Notes: generated by a model from the sequence alone, not told the origin. Shown: positions 1-8,641, counted from the first letter of the stretch. The stretch is 11,192 nt of DNA from Anaerolineaceae bacterium (GCA_003158355.1 PMIV01000043.1:1-11192); one strand, 5' to 3'. Numbers and translations: made by a program.

Positions 1-50
1 ATCAATTTCGGCTCTCTCATTTTGAATTCAAGTCAAAAATTTTTATCCAA

Positions 51-1223
51 TTACCCTTCGTAATCATTTTTTCCCCATATTGGAGCCTGTGGGTAACTAA
101 AAACACCATTTAACCCAACAAGTATAATGATTTCTTTGGTCATCACATTTTGACGGAAAATACTTATTGTATTATCTCCTAAGTAATCTGCCGAAAAAGT
201 AATATAATTTCCATCTGGCGACCAAGAAATCCCTCCATTTCCACGATTTACTTCACAAATTGCGCACAAATATTCATTGAATTCGCCATTCTTGGGCTGT
301 AGATATAACCATTGTTGATTTTCTCCGTTATTATTAATTACAGCAATACCATTTCTTGGACTGTTGTTATCATAAGCAAAATAAACAATTCTTTTTCCAT
401 CAGGAGACCAAATAGGATTGACCCCCTTGGTCAAACTGCTCAATAAGTTACCTTCTTCGTCAACAATCTCAATGAATCCATTTCTACTGATAGCCAATAT
501 ATCCACAGTTGGCGAGAAAGAAGCGCTTGTTACATTTCCGCTTAGTTTTTCATCCCAACAATGAAAATCGTTTGATAAATTCAGAATACAAACACTATTC
601 TCACCAAGATTCTGGGAATAGTTTGTACACGTAATAATTATTCGCTTCCCATCCTTAGACCAACTAATTGAATTGTATCCTTGGTTAGAATTATTATTCG
701 CTTCACAATTATCTGGCAAATCAATCTTATTAATAATTAGATCTGCAGAATTATTTTTAAATTCCACTGGAAATGAGCGATAGACGATTGCTTTATCTAT
801 ATTGAGAATGCATATCTGGTTAATATTTTTACAACCGATTGCTATATATTTTCCATCCGGTGACCATGCAGGGGAACCTGTGAATTCCCCAATATTAGCT
901 AATATCGCCCCATCTGCATTCATTAAGTAATACTCAATATGTCGGTCTGGTTCATTTACTACTGCACCGAATACAATAGTTCCCCCCGGATAATTCTTTT
1001 TGGATGTAAATTCATCCGACTGAAAAGTTAATTCTTGAGATGAAACAGAATCAAAATTAGAGTTACCCCCTCGTTGGATTGAATTGTTGTCTGAATTTGC
1101 AGCCTTACTCATTTTCCCCACCAACATCCAAGTTCCCGATACTATCCCCAATAGTAGAACTATAGATAAAATAGAAAGAATTAATTTGTGATTCAAAAAC
1201 GCATGAAAAATACGAATTTTCAT
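51..1223 (-). CDS. Membrane-anchored TolB/PD40-type beta-propeller protein; candidate immunity protein
   Basis: A 390-residue protein with a short basic N-terminus and one long hydrophobic stretch (about residues 13-37). No convincing signal-peptidase site is visible, so I read it as a signal anchor with the rest outside the membrane. A Ser/Asn-rich linker (about 38-80) precedes a beta-propeller. Repeated PD40 motifs of the form (A/S/I)WSPDGK(Y/R) are visible with Trp at 120, 188, 272 and 334, a degenerate blade near 237 (SPTVDILAIS), and a final W383 that may close the ring. PD40 propellers bind proteins or ligands and are not enzymes by themselves. The start follows the stop of the RHS gene by 5 bases, and its ribosome site lies inside that gene's last codons, so the two are translationally linked. 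The gene is AT-rich like the RHS tip. Its place directly after an RHS C-terminal domain is that of an immunity gene, but no sequence match supports this; it could be an unrelated sensor or scaffold. Confidence 0.85.
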   Translation of the reverse strand: MKIRIFHAFLNHKLILSILSIVLLLGIVSGTWMLVGKMSKAANSDNNSIQRGGNSNFDSVSSQELTFQSDEFTSKKNYPGGTIVFGAVVNEPDRHIEYYLMNADGAILANIGEFTGSPAWSPDGKYIAIGCKNINQICILNIDKAIVYRSFPVEFKNNSADLIINKIDLPDNCEANNNSNQGYNSISWSKDGKRIIITCTNYSQNLGENSVCILNLSNDFHCWDEKLSGNVTSASFSPTVDILAISRNGFIEIVDEEGNLLSSLTKGVNPIWSPDGKRIVYFAYDNNSPRNGIAVINNNGENQQWLYLQPKNGEFNEYLCAICEVNRGNGGISWSPDGNYITFSADYLGDNTISIFRQNVMTKEIIILVGLNGVFSYPQAPIWGKNDYEG

Positions 1224-1228
1224 CGAAA

Positions 1229-1911
1229 TTACCTTCCCATAAAGATGATGGATATTTTTTGAATATCTTTATTGTTGGTATCAAACATTGATCTCGGTAA
1301 TTCAATTGGTTGGTTATTATATCCAGTTGACGGCCCATCAACTTCTTGAATATAGGGTATTGTATTACCATTTTCATCATTTACAATATCTACAATCATA
1401 GCTACATGTGTCCAGTCCGGTTGGCCAGTTTCAGGGTTTGAATAGGTAGTAGGATCCATGTAATATACCAAATCACCCACTTGAATATTTCCAGAATTAT
1501 TATTAATCAATTGATGTAAAGACTTATTATCAAAAATACTCTCTCTTTCATTAGGTTTCTTAAGATTGTTTGTGGCTGGTAAATCTTTACTTTCAATAAA
1601 ATTAAACTGCATTGTTACTGTCCAATAATCAAAGTTATCCGGAGTTTTATACCATGCAGGGCTATTTATACTATTATTCCATATACTGCTAGTAGGTATA
1701 TTTCCAGCTTGAACTGCACTTGAAACAGCCGACGTACAATTAGTTCCTGGATATTGAGTATAATTTTTTCCCATTGCGTTTGCTGCGGCGGCTCCGTTAT
1801 AAACATTCGAATTATTTTGTCCGGATGCTGCCGCTCCAGCATTATTTTTGTACATATCTGTAATTATTTTTTTCTCACCAGGATCCGTCATGTGATCTGT
1901 AAATCTATGCC
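1229..1911 (-). other. RHS C-terminal variable domain (residues ~2230-2456), Cys/His amidase-like
   Basis: This is the segment after the DPSG motif, in the place where polymorphic RHS toxins carry their variable effector. It opens with an Ala/Asn-rich stretch, then the motif NCTSAVSSAVQAG (C2288) and W-rich SIWNNS. Much later come GDLVYYMDP and DWTHVAMIVDIV (H2398), followed by YIQEVDGP. The order Cys on a helix, then GD-(V/I)-x-Y-x-D, then (W)xH(V/S)A(M/I)(I/V)V matches the Amidase_6 and NlpC/P60-like papain-fold hydrolases that act on peptide bonds in peptidoglycan. The third catalytic residue cannot be assigned by eye. Base composition is AT-rich (23-38% GC in the lines counted) against 53-58% in the adjoining core. 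Substrate is inferred, not shown. Confidence 0.55.
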
Positions 1912-4900
1912 CACTTGGATCATTGAAACTAATCGGATTATTGTTCACATAAGCATAGCGGTCAAAACTCTTTGAACTTCCTGCCTCTGGAATGACAGAA
2001 TCCATCTGGACAAAGTGAGCTATGGTGGGGTCATAGAAGCGCGACGCATAGTAGTCCAACCCAATCTCTGCCTCTTGCTGCTGGCCGGTGTACTTCTTAT
2101 CAGTTACTGTCGTCCCGCTACTGGTCCGTATTTCTCCAAAAGAGCTATATTTCACCTCTGAAGCCAGGCTGCCATCCGCATTGGCCGTGATCGTGGTCGA
2201 ACTCACCTGATCCTGCAACAGCCAGGTGACTACACCATTTTCTCTCATGGCCACAACCGAACCACTGAAGCTGTAGTACTTGCGCGTGTTGGTATGAGTA
2301 CCGTCTGTCTTCACCTGATAGACTGAGCTCGGGTAATAGGTAATGAGATTGTCGATCACCGATTTCACCATCGTGCCATTGCCATCATAGTAGTACTTGG
2401 CGCTGCCATTTGGCGGTGTTGCAGTTGCAGTGGCCGTGGGGGTCGATGTCAACGTCGCCGTCGAGGTGATAGTCGGGGTTTGTGTCACGGTGCTGGTCAT
2501 CGTAGGTGTATTCGTGATGGTCGATGTTTGCGTAGCTGTGCCAGTATTGGTGGCAGTCGGCGTAATTGTTGGGGGTAAAGTCTGCGTCGGCGTATTGCTG
2601 GGCAATGGAGTATTGCTCGGCAATGGGGTCTCACTGGGTATCGGTGTTTCAGTCGCTGTATCCGCAAACGTCGAGATACCATCCCAGGTAGGTGTCTCGC
2701 TGGGCACAGGGGTATCACTGGGTACCGGAGTATCAGTCGGCAAAGGTGTTTCGCTAGGTACGGGGGTATCCGTCACGGTCGGAGTTTGAGTTGATGTACT
2801 GGTATTGGTCGGCGTTGGCGTCACCGTGGCGGTCAAAGTCGCTGTAGCCGTCTGCGTTGACGTAGAAGTCACTGTTGCGGTATTGGTTTGGGTAGCGGTT
2901 GGAGTACGTGTGGCGGTTTGCGTCGGCGTCAAAGTTTTAGTTGGCGTACTCGTTATCGTCGGCGTGAGGGTGATCGTCGGGGTTAAAGTGATCGTAGGCG
3001 TCAAAGTTAACGTTGGCGTGGCAGTAGGCGTCACTCCAAACCAACTCACGGCCTCGTTTGTGAAGGGATGATCGGAACTCACTTGCACCAGGTTATTACC
3101 GGCATCGTAAACCAGTTGGAACATGGCACTGGCCAATGTACGGGTGGTCTGGTTACCATCAGCATCATAACTATAGCTATTGCTGTTGTAACCGGCCACG
3201 GCATGTTTGTGCGCCGAGTCATAGGTGAAGGAAAGTCCATTCTTGTTGGACATGCTGCCGGTTAAGGCATCATAGCCAAAACTCTCGCTGAAGGTGGTTA
3301 CGTTGGAAGAGTTTTTCACGGTGTTGGCCGTCAAACGGTTCAGTGCATCATATGTAAAGGTGGAAGTCTCTCCCGCATGAGAATCGGCTATGGAGGTGAT
3401 GTTAGCATTATGGTCGTAGGTGTAGGTCAGGTTCTGCAAGGTGGCACTGACCGAGTTAGTTGTAACCACGGATTGCAGCTTGCCACCATTGGTCGCGGTC
3501 GTCCAGGAGTAATAGCTGTACTGTTTGTTTAAAATGGCGCTACCGGAAGTATCCCCCAGCTTGAGATTGGTCATGCGTCCGGCTTCATCATACCAGGCAC
3601 CCTTCACATAGGTATAGTTGGCACCGTTGTTGCCAGACAATGAGATGGGAGTGCCCTGGCTGTCATAGCCGTAGGTGAGCACTTCGTTATCGGGCAGGGT
3701 CGTGGTCACGGGCAAATCAGCACTGTTATAAGTCCACGCAGTGGTATAAGATTGTGCTTGAGTCGTGCCGGTGCCCTGGTAGATCTTCTTTATCTCGCTG
3801 GTTGTGCGTCCACGCGAATCGTAGGCGTCCAATGTAGCACCACTGCCATCCACCATGCCGATCAAGTGACCGGCGGTGTTGCTGGTGCTGCTGCCATAAG
3901 CTGTGCCCAGGAAGTTAAAGCCCTGATTATCGTAATAATACGCGACCGATCCGGTGGTTGCACAGGCTGCCGGGCCGGAATAACTCTTGGCGGTGACACG
4001 GTTGAGCAGATCATAGCTCATGGAGGTCACACAACTGCGTGCGTCGGTTTGGCTAGTCAAGTTGCTCTGCGCGTCATAACCGTAGGACCAGGTACCCGCA
4101 TCGGGGTCAGTCATGCCTGTCTTACGTCCGGCATGATCGTAGTTCACCGAGATAGTTGTGATGCCTTTCACCGCAGAGACCAATTGGTCAAGTGCATTAT
4201 AAGAATAGACCAGGTTGGGACCGGTGGGTTCATTCACAGCGATCACCCGCCCCCAGACGTCATTGATAGTAGAAGTCACCTGTGACATGGGGTCGGTAAC
4301 GCGGGTCACCAGTCCATTGTAAGCAGAAGAAGTCGTGTTACCATTCGGCGCAATGGAGGATATCTGCCGCCCATACACATCATAAGTATTGGTCGTTGCC
4401 GTCTGGGTGAAGGTCTGGCTGATGAAATTGGGGGTAGTTGTATAGGTAGAAGTATAGGGTTCTGTTACCTTGGTTTGTCTGCCCATATTGTCGTACTGGG
4501 TATCTACTACGCTGTTTACCTGTGAACCGTTGACCACGGCTCCAATCGTCTGGTCCTGAATCAATTTACCCAGACCGCTGTAGAAATAACTCAGACGGAT
4601 GGTCGCGCCGCTGTCATTTACCTTCTGATTTAAATCCACCTGATAGGGAACGCGCGTGTCATAATAAGTAACGGCCAGCGTTGGAGCGGCTGTACTGTCT
4701 CCCGGCGCAATTACCTTGAGGGTACGTCCAAACAGGTCATACGTTGCCGAGGTGGTTGCATTATTCGGATCTGTCGTGCTGGTGGCTACGCCCAAACTGT
4801 AATCATAAGCTGTCTGGGTGGTCTGGTTGAGTGCATTGGTGGCACTCAACGCATACGTATTGTAATAAGAATCATAGGTGGTGCTGCTCGTTCTGGCCCC

Positions 4901-7900
4901 AACCGTCGGTGCGGAAGTCGCCGTGCCATAGCCGCTGTAAGCGGTCTGCCCGGTCTGGTTGCCATAATTATCATAAGCATAGGAAGTCTGCGCATAATTG
5001 TTGGCGCTATCCACCCAGGTACGGGTGGCCGTGAGTTTGCCAGCCGTAGGCGAAGTTGTGGCTGCCGAGGCATTGTCGTATAAATAGAGAGCTTCAGCCA
5101 GTTTACCGTTACTTGTCGTGAAATCGCAGCTGGAAGCACAATCCAGAGTAACCTCACGTGCGGGTAAAGTAGTGAGGGCGCTCGCCGCATTTGGGTAGAA
5201 CTGGGTCAGCTTGGCCCGATAATTCACCCATGCGCTGCCGTTCCAATAAGATTGCGTGGTACGCGTTAGATTGCCATACTGCGCGCCGCCCTGATCAGCC
5301 GTATTGTAATCATAAGCAGTTTTTGTGCCGCTCCAGGAAATGTTCCCGTTAAACAAGCGTGAGATCGCTGAACTGACCGTGGACCAGTTCACCTGCAAAT
5401 CCACAAAATTGGTCAGGCTGGTCAGATCCGGAATGCTGTCTGACAGCGTGTTATACAAAGTACTGGCGTTGTAAGTGGTTTCTGTTTCAGAGTAGGGCAC
5501 ACCCTCAAAATATGAATCCAAATACACGGTGCCGTTGTAGACCTTGTCGGTGAAGCGTAAATAAGAGGTCGGAGTAATACATATTAATCCCCGTCGAGAA
5601 TCTATACAAGACTGTGGGACCGCAATTGAAGATTCAGCAAAAACTGACGGGTTATTCTTTTCCCAAACTCGAACAACTCTTTTTCCATCAAGGTTCACAA
5701 AAATCATTAACATATATAATGTGTCACGTTTAAATGAACTCGCTGGGATGAGTAATGTGTCTGTGGTTACCCCACTCGTTATACTACGCATATTTAGATT
5801 ATGCGAGCTGCCATTGGGAACTGCATAAATTCCAAAGAAGTCACCAGAGGAATTTTCCACACCCAGTTGGGCCTGGGTATTGGCTCCACTCACCTGGAAC
5901 TGGGTATACATCACGTCACCATCGGTCAGCGAATAAGCTGAGCGGTTGCTGACTGTTGTCCAATCTGCTGTCGAACTCACAGATTCCAGGGCACTTTCGT
6001 TTACCCCCACCCCAGCGATGTATTGCCGTACGTTTGGATGGCTAAATGACCACTTGGTCGTATCCAGGGAGTTAAATTCATCCGATACATCCTTTGTGCT
6101 GGTGAGAGTACGATAGGGAAGTCCTTTACGCAGATCATCCTGGTTGTACCAGGTAGTTGTCACCAGTCCGTCTGGATTCGTCACTTGTACTTGCGAGTAA
6201 CCGCGATAATCTCGATAGGTTTGTGTATAGCGTTTTTGTGAACCCGTTAAGGTAATCTTTGCTGTGTCAGAATGTGCAGAATCATTTACAGCTGCATCAT
6301 TATAGGAATACAAATAGGTACCACTGGCAGACGTTGCCGTATCAGCTACTATTTGACTCGTCACCCGGTAGTATAGCGGCATTAACAATATTTGAAGCTT
6401 TTTGACATAACAATCATCGCATTCCATTTTCAACTTTGTATTGAGAGGGTTAAGAGTGACCGGCATTTCCACTCCACCCTCCTTTTCAGTTAATGTGGTT
6501 CCAATGCCAGTAAGCGTCACTTCGTAGTCATGATCGCCAGGGTTTGTAAAGCCAAATATGATACTGGTAGTCTGATAAATGTCACGGGCCTTAACATACA
6601 GCCGGTATTCGGCGCCTTGTTTAATCAGGTTTTGCGGGAAAGTCCGCTGCCCTAAACCAACTGAATTGCTGGCTTTGTCCACTTGTAACATGTTCGCTTC
6701 ACATTTGGTGGTGCCATAACCCGAGACAGCAGACCAGGCGGTACCAATGGTGTCGCTGCATTCGTCCTGACCAAAAACAGTCGAAAGCATCCAGGTGTCA
6801 TGATTCACATCATCCAGATAAGTCCAGCGCTCGTAGTTAAAGGTCGTCGAGCCACCCTGGCTATTATCCGCTTTGGTGAGGTGCATCGTGTCGCTATAAG
6901 TAAATTGAGTTGCCGGGAGATTGACCGTGCCGTCCCCGCTACGCTCCTGCACTCCTACTAAGGTAGTGGTTAACCCTGCAGTTGTGCCGCCTTTTGTCCA
7001 ACGAAAATTGGGATAAATTTGATTCGTGGTTGAGTCGGAATAGGTAAAAACATACTGCCGAATGGTGTTCCAGGTGGTTCCACTTGGATTTTGCTTGATC
7101 AGAATGCTTGTCAGTAGCTGATTCTGAAAGAAGATCTTGGAATCATCCGCTTCCCAGGCAGATTGGTAATCTGTGCGGGTGCCCAATACGAAAGCGATCT
7201 GATAATGTTGGTTAGGATAGGTAATAGTGGTGGGATAGACCGCAACCTGGTTGAGACAGGTGGATGAGGTGGTTTTCTTTTGATTGGAATAAGCATATGT
7301 TGTTATGTTGTTGAACTTATCGGTTGCCGTGGTGAGCGACCAACGCCAGGTGAGGTTGAGATCGCCTGTGCTGGTAACGCAGCTATTGGTCGCATTGGTT
7401 TTTGTTTGGAAACTGAAAGCGTAAGTCGTTCCTGCTTGGTCTTTGATGGTCCAGGCATCGGTAGAGGAATTGTATTGAATTAACCAATAATTCATGGCCT
7501 CCGCGGCGTAGGTCGTCACTGTTCCGGATACGCTGATCGGTAACAATTGACTGCTCACCCCACCCAGGGTAATCTGATAGGAATCGTCGCTCAGATCACT
7601 GTTGGTGCTGTGCATATTTCGCTCGATGTAGCCGGTATCCAATGACCAGCCCATTCCTACCCAACCTGCTTCGGTGAATGCCGTAGAGCTATCCACTATT
7701 TGGCTATTGTAGCTCAAAGACAAAGAAGGTGAATAACTACCCGTTGTCGGTGGCATCCAGAAAGACATATCATAGGTAGCCGCGCCGGTATTGCCGGTTA
7801 CCTGTGCCTGATCAACGGTAGGTAGATGTGCTCCCTGCCAGGAATTGGCTTGATAATCAAAAACCGTCAGGTGGTTGACCTGAGCCGTGAGCTTGTGGCT

Positions 7901-8599
7901 GACTGTATCCACAGTGGTATGGACAGGCCACCAATCATTGGTGGTTTCATCATAGTAATAGATCGATAAATCATCTTCCGATCCACCGCCATAAATTTTT
8001 GTAGGATCATAATTCATTGAAATTGTGAAATTACCGTTAAATTTGTTGACGTTTTTCTTGCTCGTTTCGCCCACAGCCACTACTTCAACCGGATTTCCAC
8101 TCATTGAATATCCATGGATGTTGGATGGGCTGGGATCACGCACGTCCATGTAGAGGGATTCTGAAAGCGTGCTGGCCGGAAAATCCAGAGTGACCCTACC
8201 ATCCTTGCTTACCAGGTGGTTGCTTTTTCCGGCAACTGCCTCGAGGGTAGGTTTGGTCATCAAGATTGAATTTGTAGCCAGTTGATCCGTACCGGAGTTT
8301 ACATCCACATTAATCAGGTAAGAAGAATCGGTGATGGCATCTGAGTTGAAACTGGTGCTCCCCGTTGCGGCAGTCATGGGGAGGTTCATCGATGTCGTAT
8401 CTGCCCCCTTGGTCAGGTTTGTCGAAATTCCGTTAGTTTTCATTGCGTTCGGGAAATTCACAACCGTTTGCAGGCTCCCTTTTTTCTGCGCTGTGGCCCA
8501 ACCATTGACTGACCACTGCACAGAAACCGGTACACCCGGAATAATTAGCTGGGGGTCCGCTTTTAGGTTCACTTCAACAGGAGTTGTATCTGAAGCCAC
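1229..8599 (-). CDS. Giant RHS/YD-repeat protein with C-terminal amidase-like toxin domain (WapA-type), severed from its signal peptide
   Basis: The open frame has 2456 codons from a GTG at 8599; numbering here uses that start. Residues 1-125 are Ig-like beta sequence. Residues 127-250 are a beta-sandwich opening with VTLDFPASTL. About 265-330 is the RHS N-terminal segment (VTGNTGAATYDMSFWMPP, GWVGMGWSL). About 590-715 and 838-1000 are inserted beta domains, the second resembling a concanavalin-A/LamG jelly roll (DEFNSLDTTKWSF). YD repeats fill about 1094-1855 (YDxxGRxT, YDAQSN, YDLLNRV). About 1855-2063 is a Thr/Pro insert. The RHS core (GLDYYASRFYDP, YAYVNNNPISFNDPSG) ends at D2227-G2230, the usual self-cleavage zone. 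The C-terminal 226 residues carry NC2288TSAVS and GDLVYYM...WTH2398VAMIV, like Amidase_6/NlpC-type cysteine hydrolases. Known relatives deliver C-terminal toxins to neighbouring cells. The GTG has no good ribosome site; the real start is very probably the ATG at 8782, cut off by a TAA. Either the gene is a recent nonsense mutant, the stop is read through, or the base is an error. Confidence 0.9.
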   Translation of the reverse strand: MASDTTPVEVNLKADPQLIIPGVPVSVQWSVNGWATAQKKGSLQTVVNFPNAMKTNGISTNLTKGADTTSMNLPMTAATGSTSFNSDAITDSSYLINVDVNSGTDQLATNSILMTKPTLEAVAGKSNHLVSKDGRVTLDFPASTLSESLYMDVRDPSPSNIHGYSMSGNPVEVVAVGETSKKNVNKFNGNFTISMNYDPTKIYGGGSEDDLSIYYYDETTNDWWPVHTTVDTVSHKLTAQVNHLTVFDYQANSWQGAHLPTVDQAQVTGNTGAATYDMSFWMPPTTGSYSPSLSLSYNSQIVDSSTAFTEAGWVGMGWSLDTGYIERNMHSTNSDLSDDSYQITLGGVSSQLLPISVSGTVTTYAAEAMNYWLIQYNSSTDAWTIKDQAGTTYAFSFQTKTNATNSCVTSTGDLNLTWRWSLTTATDKFNNITTYAYSNQKKTTSSTCLNQVAVYPTTITYPNQHYQIAFVLGTRTDYQSAWEADDSKIFFQNQLLTSILIKQNPSGTTWNTIRQYVFTYSDSTTNQIYPNFRWTKGGTTAGLTTTLVGVQERSGDGTVNLPATQFTYSDTMHLTKADNSQGGSTTFNYERWTYLDDVNHDTWMLSTVFGQDECSDTIGTAWSAVSGYGTTKCEANMLQVDKASNSVGLGQRTFPQNLIKQGAEYRLYVKARDIYQTTSIIFGFTNPGDHDYEVTLTGIGTTLTEKEGGVEMPVTLNPLNTKLKMECDDCYVKKLQILLMPLYYRVTSQIVADTATSASGTYLYSYNDAAVNDSAHSDTAKITLTGSQKRYTQTYRDYRGYSQVQVTNPDGLVTTTWYNQDDLRKGLPYRTLTSTKDVSDEFNSLDTTKWSFSHPNVRQYIAGVGVNESALESVSSTADWTTVSNRSAYSLTDGDVMYTQFQVSGANTQAQLGVENSSGDFFGIYAVPNGSSHNLNMRSITSGVTTDTLLIPASSFKRDTLYMLMIFVNLDGKRVVRVWEKNNPSVFAESSIAVPQSCIDSRRGLICITPTSYLRFTDKVYNGTVYLDSYFEGVPYSETETTYNASTLYNTLSDSIPDLTSLTNFVDLQVNWSTVSSAISRLFNGNISWSGTKTAYDYNTADQGGAQYGNLTRTTQSYWNGSAWVNYRAKLTQFYPNAASALTTLPAREVTLDCASSCDFTTSNGKLAEALYLYDNASAATTSPTAGKLTATRTWVDSANNYAQTSYAYDNYGNQTGQTAYSGYGTATSAPTVGARTSSTTYDSYYNTYALSATNALNQTTQTAYDYSLGVATSTTDPNNATTSATYDLFGRTLKVIAPGDSTAAPTLAVTYYDTRVPYQVDLNQKVNDSGATIRLSYFYSGLGKLIQDQTIGAVVNGSQVNSVVDTQYDNMGRQTKVTEPYTSTYTTTPNFISQTFTQTATTNTYDVYGRQISSIAPNGNTTSSAYNGLVTRVTDPMSQVTSTINDVWGRVIAVNEPTGPNLVYSYNALDQLVSAVKGITTISVNYDHAGRKTGMTDPDAGTWSYGYDAQSNLTSQTDARSCVTSMSYDLLNRVTAKSYSGPAACATTGSVAYYYDNQGFNFLGTAYGSSTSNTAGHLIGMVDGSGATLDAYDSRGRTTSEIKKIYQGTGTTQAQSYTTAWTYNSADLPVTTTLPDNEVLTYGYDSQGTPISLSGNNGANYTYVKGAWYDEAGRMTNLKLGDTSGSAILNKQYSYYSWTTATNGGKLQSVVTTNSVSATLQNLTYTYDHNANITSIADSHAGETSTFTYDALNRLTANTVKNSSNVTTFSESFGYDALTGSMSNKNGLSFTYDSAHKHAVAGYNSNSYSYDADGNQTTRTLASAMFQLVYDAGNNLVQVSSDHPFTNEAVSWFGVTPTATPTLTLTPTITLTPTITLTPTITSTPTKTLTPTQTATRTPTATQTNTATVTSTSTQTATATLTATVTPTPTNTSTSTQTPTVTDTPVPSETPLPTDTPVPSDTPVPSETPTWDGISTFADTATETPIPSETPLPSNTPLPSNTPTQTLPPTITPTATNTGTATQTSTITNTPTMTSTVTQTPTITSTATLTSTPTATATATPPNGSAKYYYDGNGTMVKSVIDNLITYYPSSVYQVKTDGTHTNTRKYYSFSGSVVAMRENGVVTWLLQDQVSSTTITANADGSLASEVKYSSFGEIRTSSGTTVTDKKYTGQQQEAEIGLDYYASRFYDPTIAHFVQMDSVIPEAGSSKSFDRYAYVNNNPISFNDPSGHRFTDHMTDPGEKKIITDMYKNNAGAAASGQNNSNVYNGAAAANAMGKNYTQYPGTNCTSAVSSAVQAGNIPTSSIWNNSINSPAWYKTPDNFDYWTVTMQFNFIESKDLPATNNLKKPNERESIFDNKSLHQLINNNSGNIQVGDLVYYMDPTTYSNPETGQPDWTHVAMIVDIVNDENGNTIPYIQEVDGPSTGYNNQPIELPRSMFDTNNKDIQKISIIFMGR
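1232..1237 (-). promoter_or_regulatory. Ribosome binding site of the propeller gene, inside the RHS 3' end
   Basis: GGAAGG on the minus strand, 8 bases before the ATG at 1223. It overlaps the last sense codons (Gly-Arg) of the RHS gene, whose TAA is at 1229-1231. This fixes the propeller start and points to coupled translation from one mRNA. Confidence 0.7.
2411..3037 (-). repeat. Thr/Pro-rich low-complexity repeat tract inside the RHS gene
   Basis: About 627 bases encode residues ~1855-2063, almost entirely TPT, TxTxT and PSxTP units. Two sub-blocks show near 18-base periodicity: LTPTIT units near 2950-3030 and LPSNTP/VPSDTP units near 2590-2760. A short non-repeat island with Trp (TWDGISTFADT) sits near 2660-2690. 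Thr/Pro tracts of this type act as extended, often glycosylated, spacers in secreted proteins. Here the tract lies between two YD hairpins (NLVQVS before, KYYYDGNG after), so it interrupts the shell rather than linking domains. The antisense strand reads as Val/Gly repeats, which explains spurious plus-strand open frames here. Confidence 0.85.
5600..6090 (-). other. Inserted jelly-roll (LamG/DUF1349-like) domain within the RHS protein
   Basis: Residues ~838-1000 are not YD repeats. They begin DEFNSLDTTKWSF and continue with beta-strand-like text ending around SSIAVPQS. An opening DxFN(S/G)xLDxxxW is characteristic of concanavalin-A-like domains, which often bind glycans. Part of it (about 5580-5830) is clearly AT-richer than the flanking RHS sequence (32-38% GC in two lines counted). 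It would sit on the outside of the shell, possibly as a surface-binding arm. Family naming is by eye only. Confidence 0.5.
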
Positions 8600-8641
8600 T
8601 GCCTGTTGGCTTTTTAATGTATCCGATAATAAAGGTACGGG

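Noticed and set aside
1203..1223. Hairpin ATGAAAA/TTTTCAT covering the propeller start codon.
   Set aside because: It is an AT-only-like 7-base stem arising from the codons for MKIRIFH; too weak to argue for control.
2590..2760. Degenerate 18-base units as a minisatellite with an independent DNA role.
   Set aside because: The periodicity is explained by the repeated PSxTP peptide pattern, and third positions vary, as expected for coding selection.
2397..3071. Plus-strand Val/Gly-rich open frames (VGVxVxVGV proteins) opposite the RHS gene.
   Set aside because: They are the antisense reading of the Thr/Pro repeat tract; Thr and Pro codons read backwards give Val/Gly. They have no ribosome sites or domain features.
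3752..4285. Plus-strand 177-codon open frame.
   Set aside because: It lies wholly inside YD-repeat coding sequence on the other strand, has no ribosome site or recognisable motif, and its length is expected in GC-balanced repeat DNA.
8597..8599. GTG at 8599 as the genuine start of the RHS gene.
   Set aside because: It has no proper Shine-Dalgarno, would give a huge beta-rich extracellular-type protein without a signal, and an in-frame signal peptide with ideal initiation signals lies just upstream. Kept only as the boundary of the open frame.
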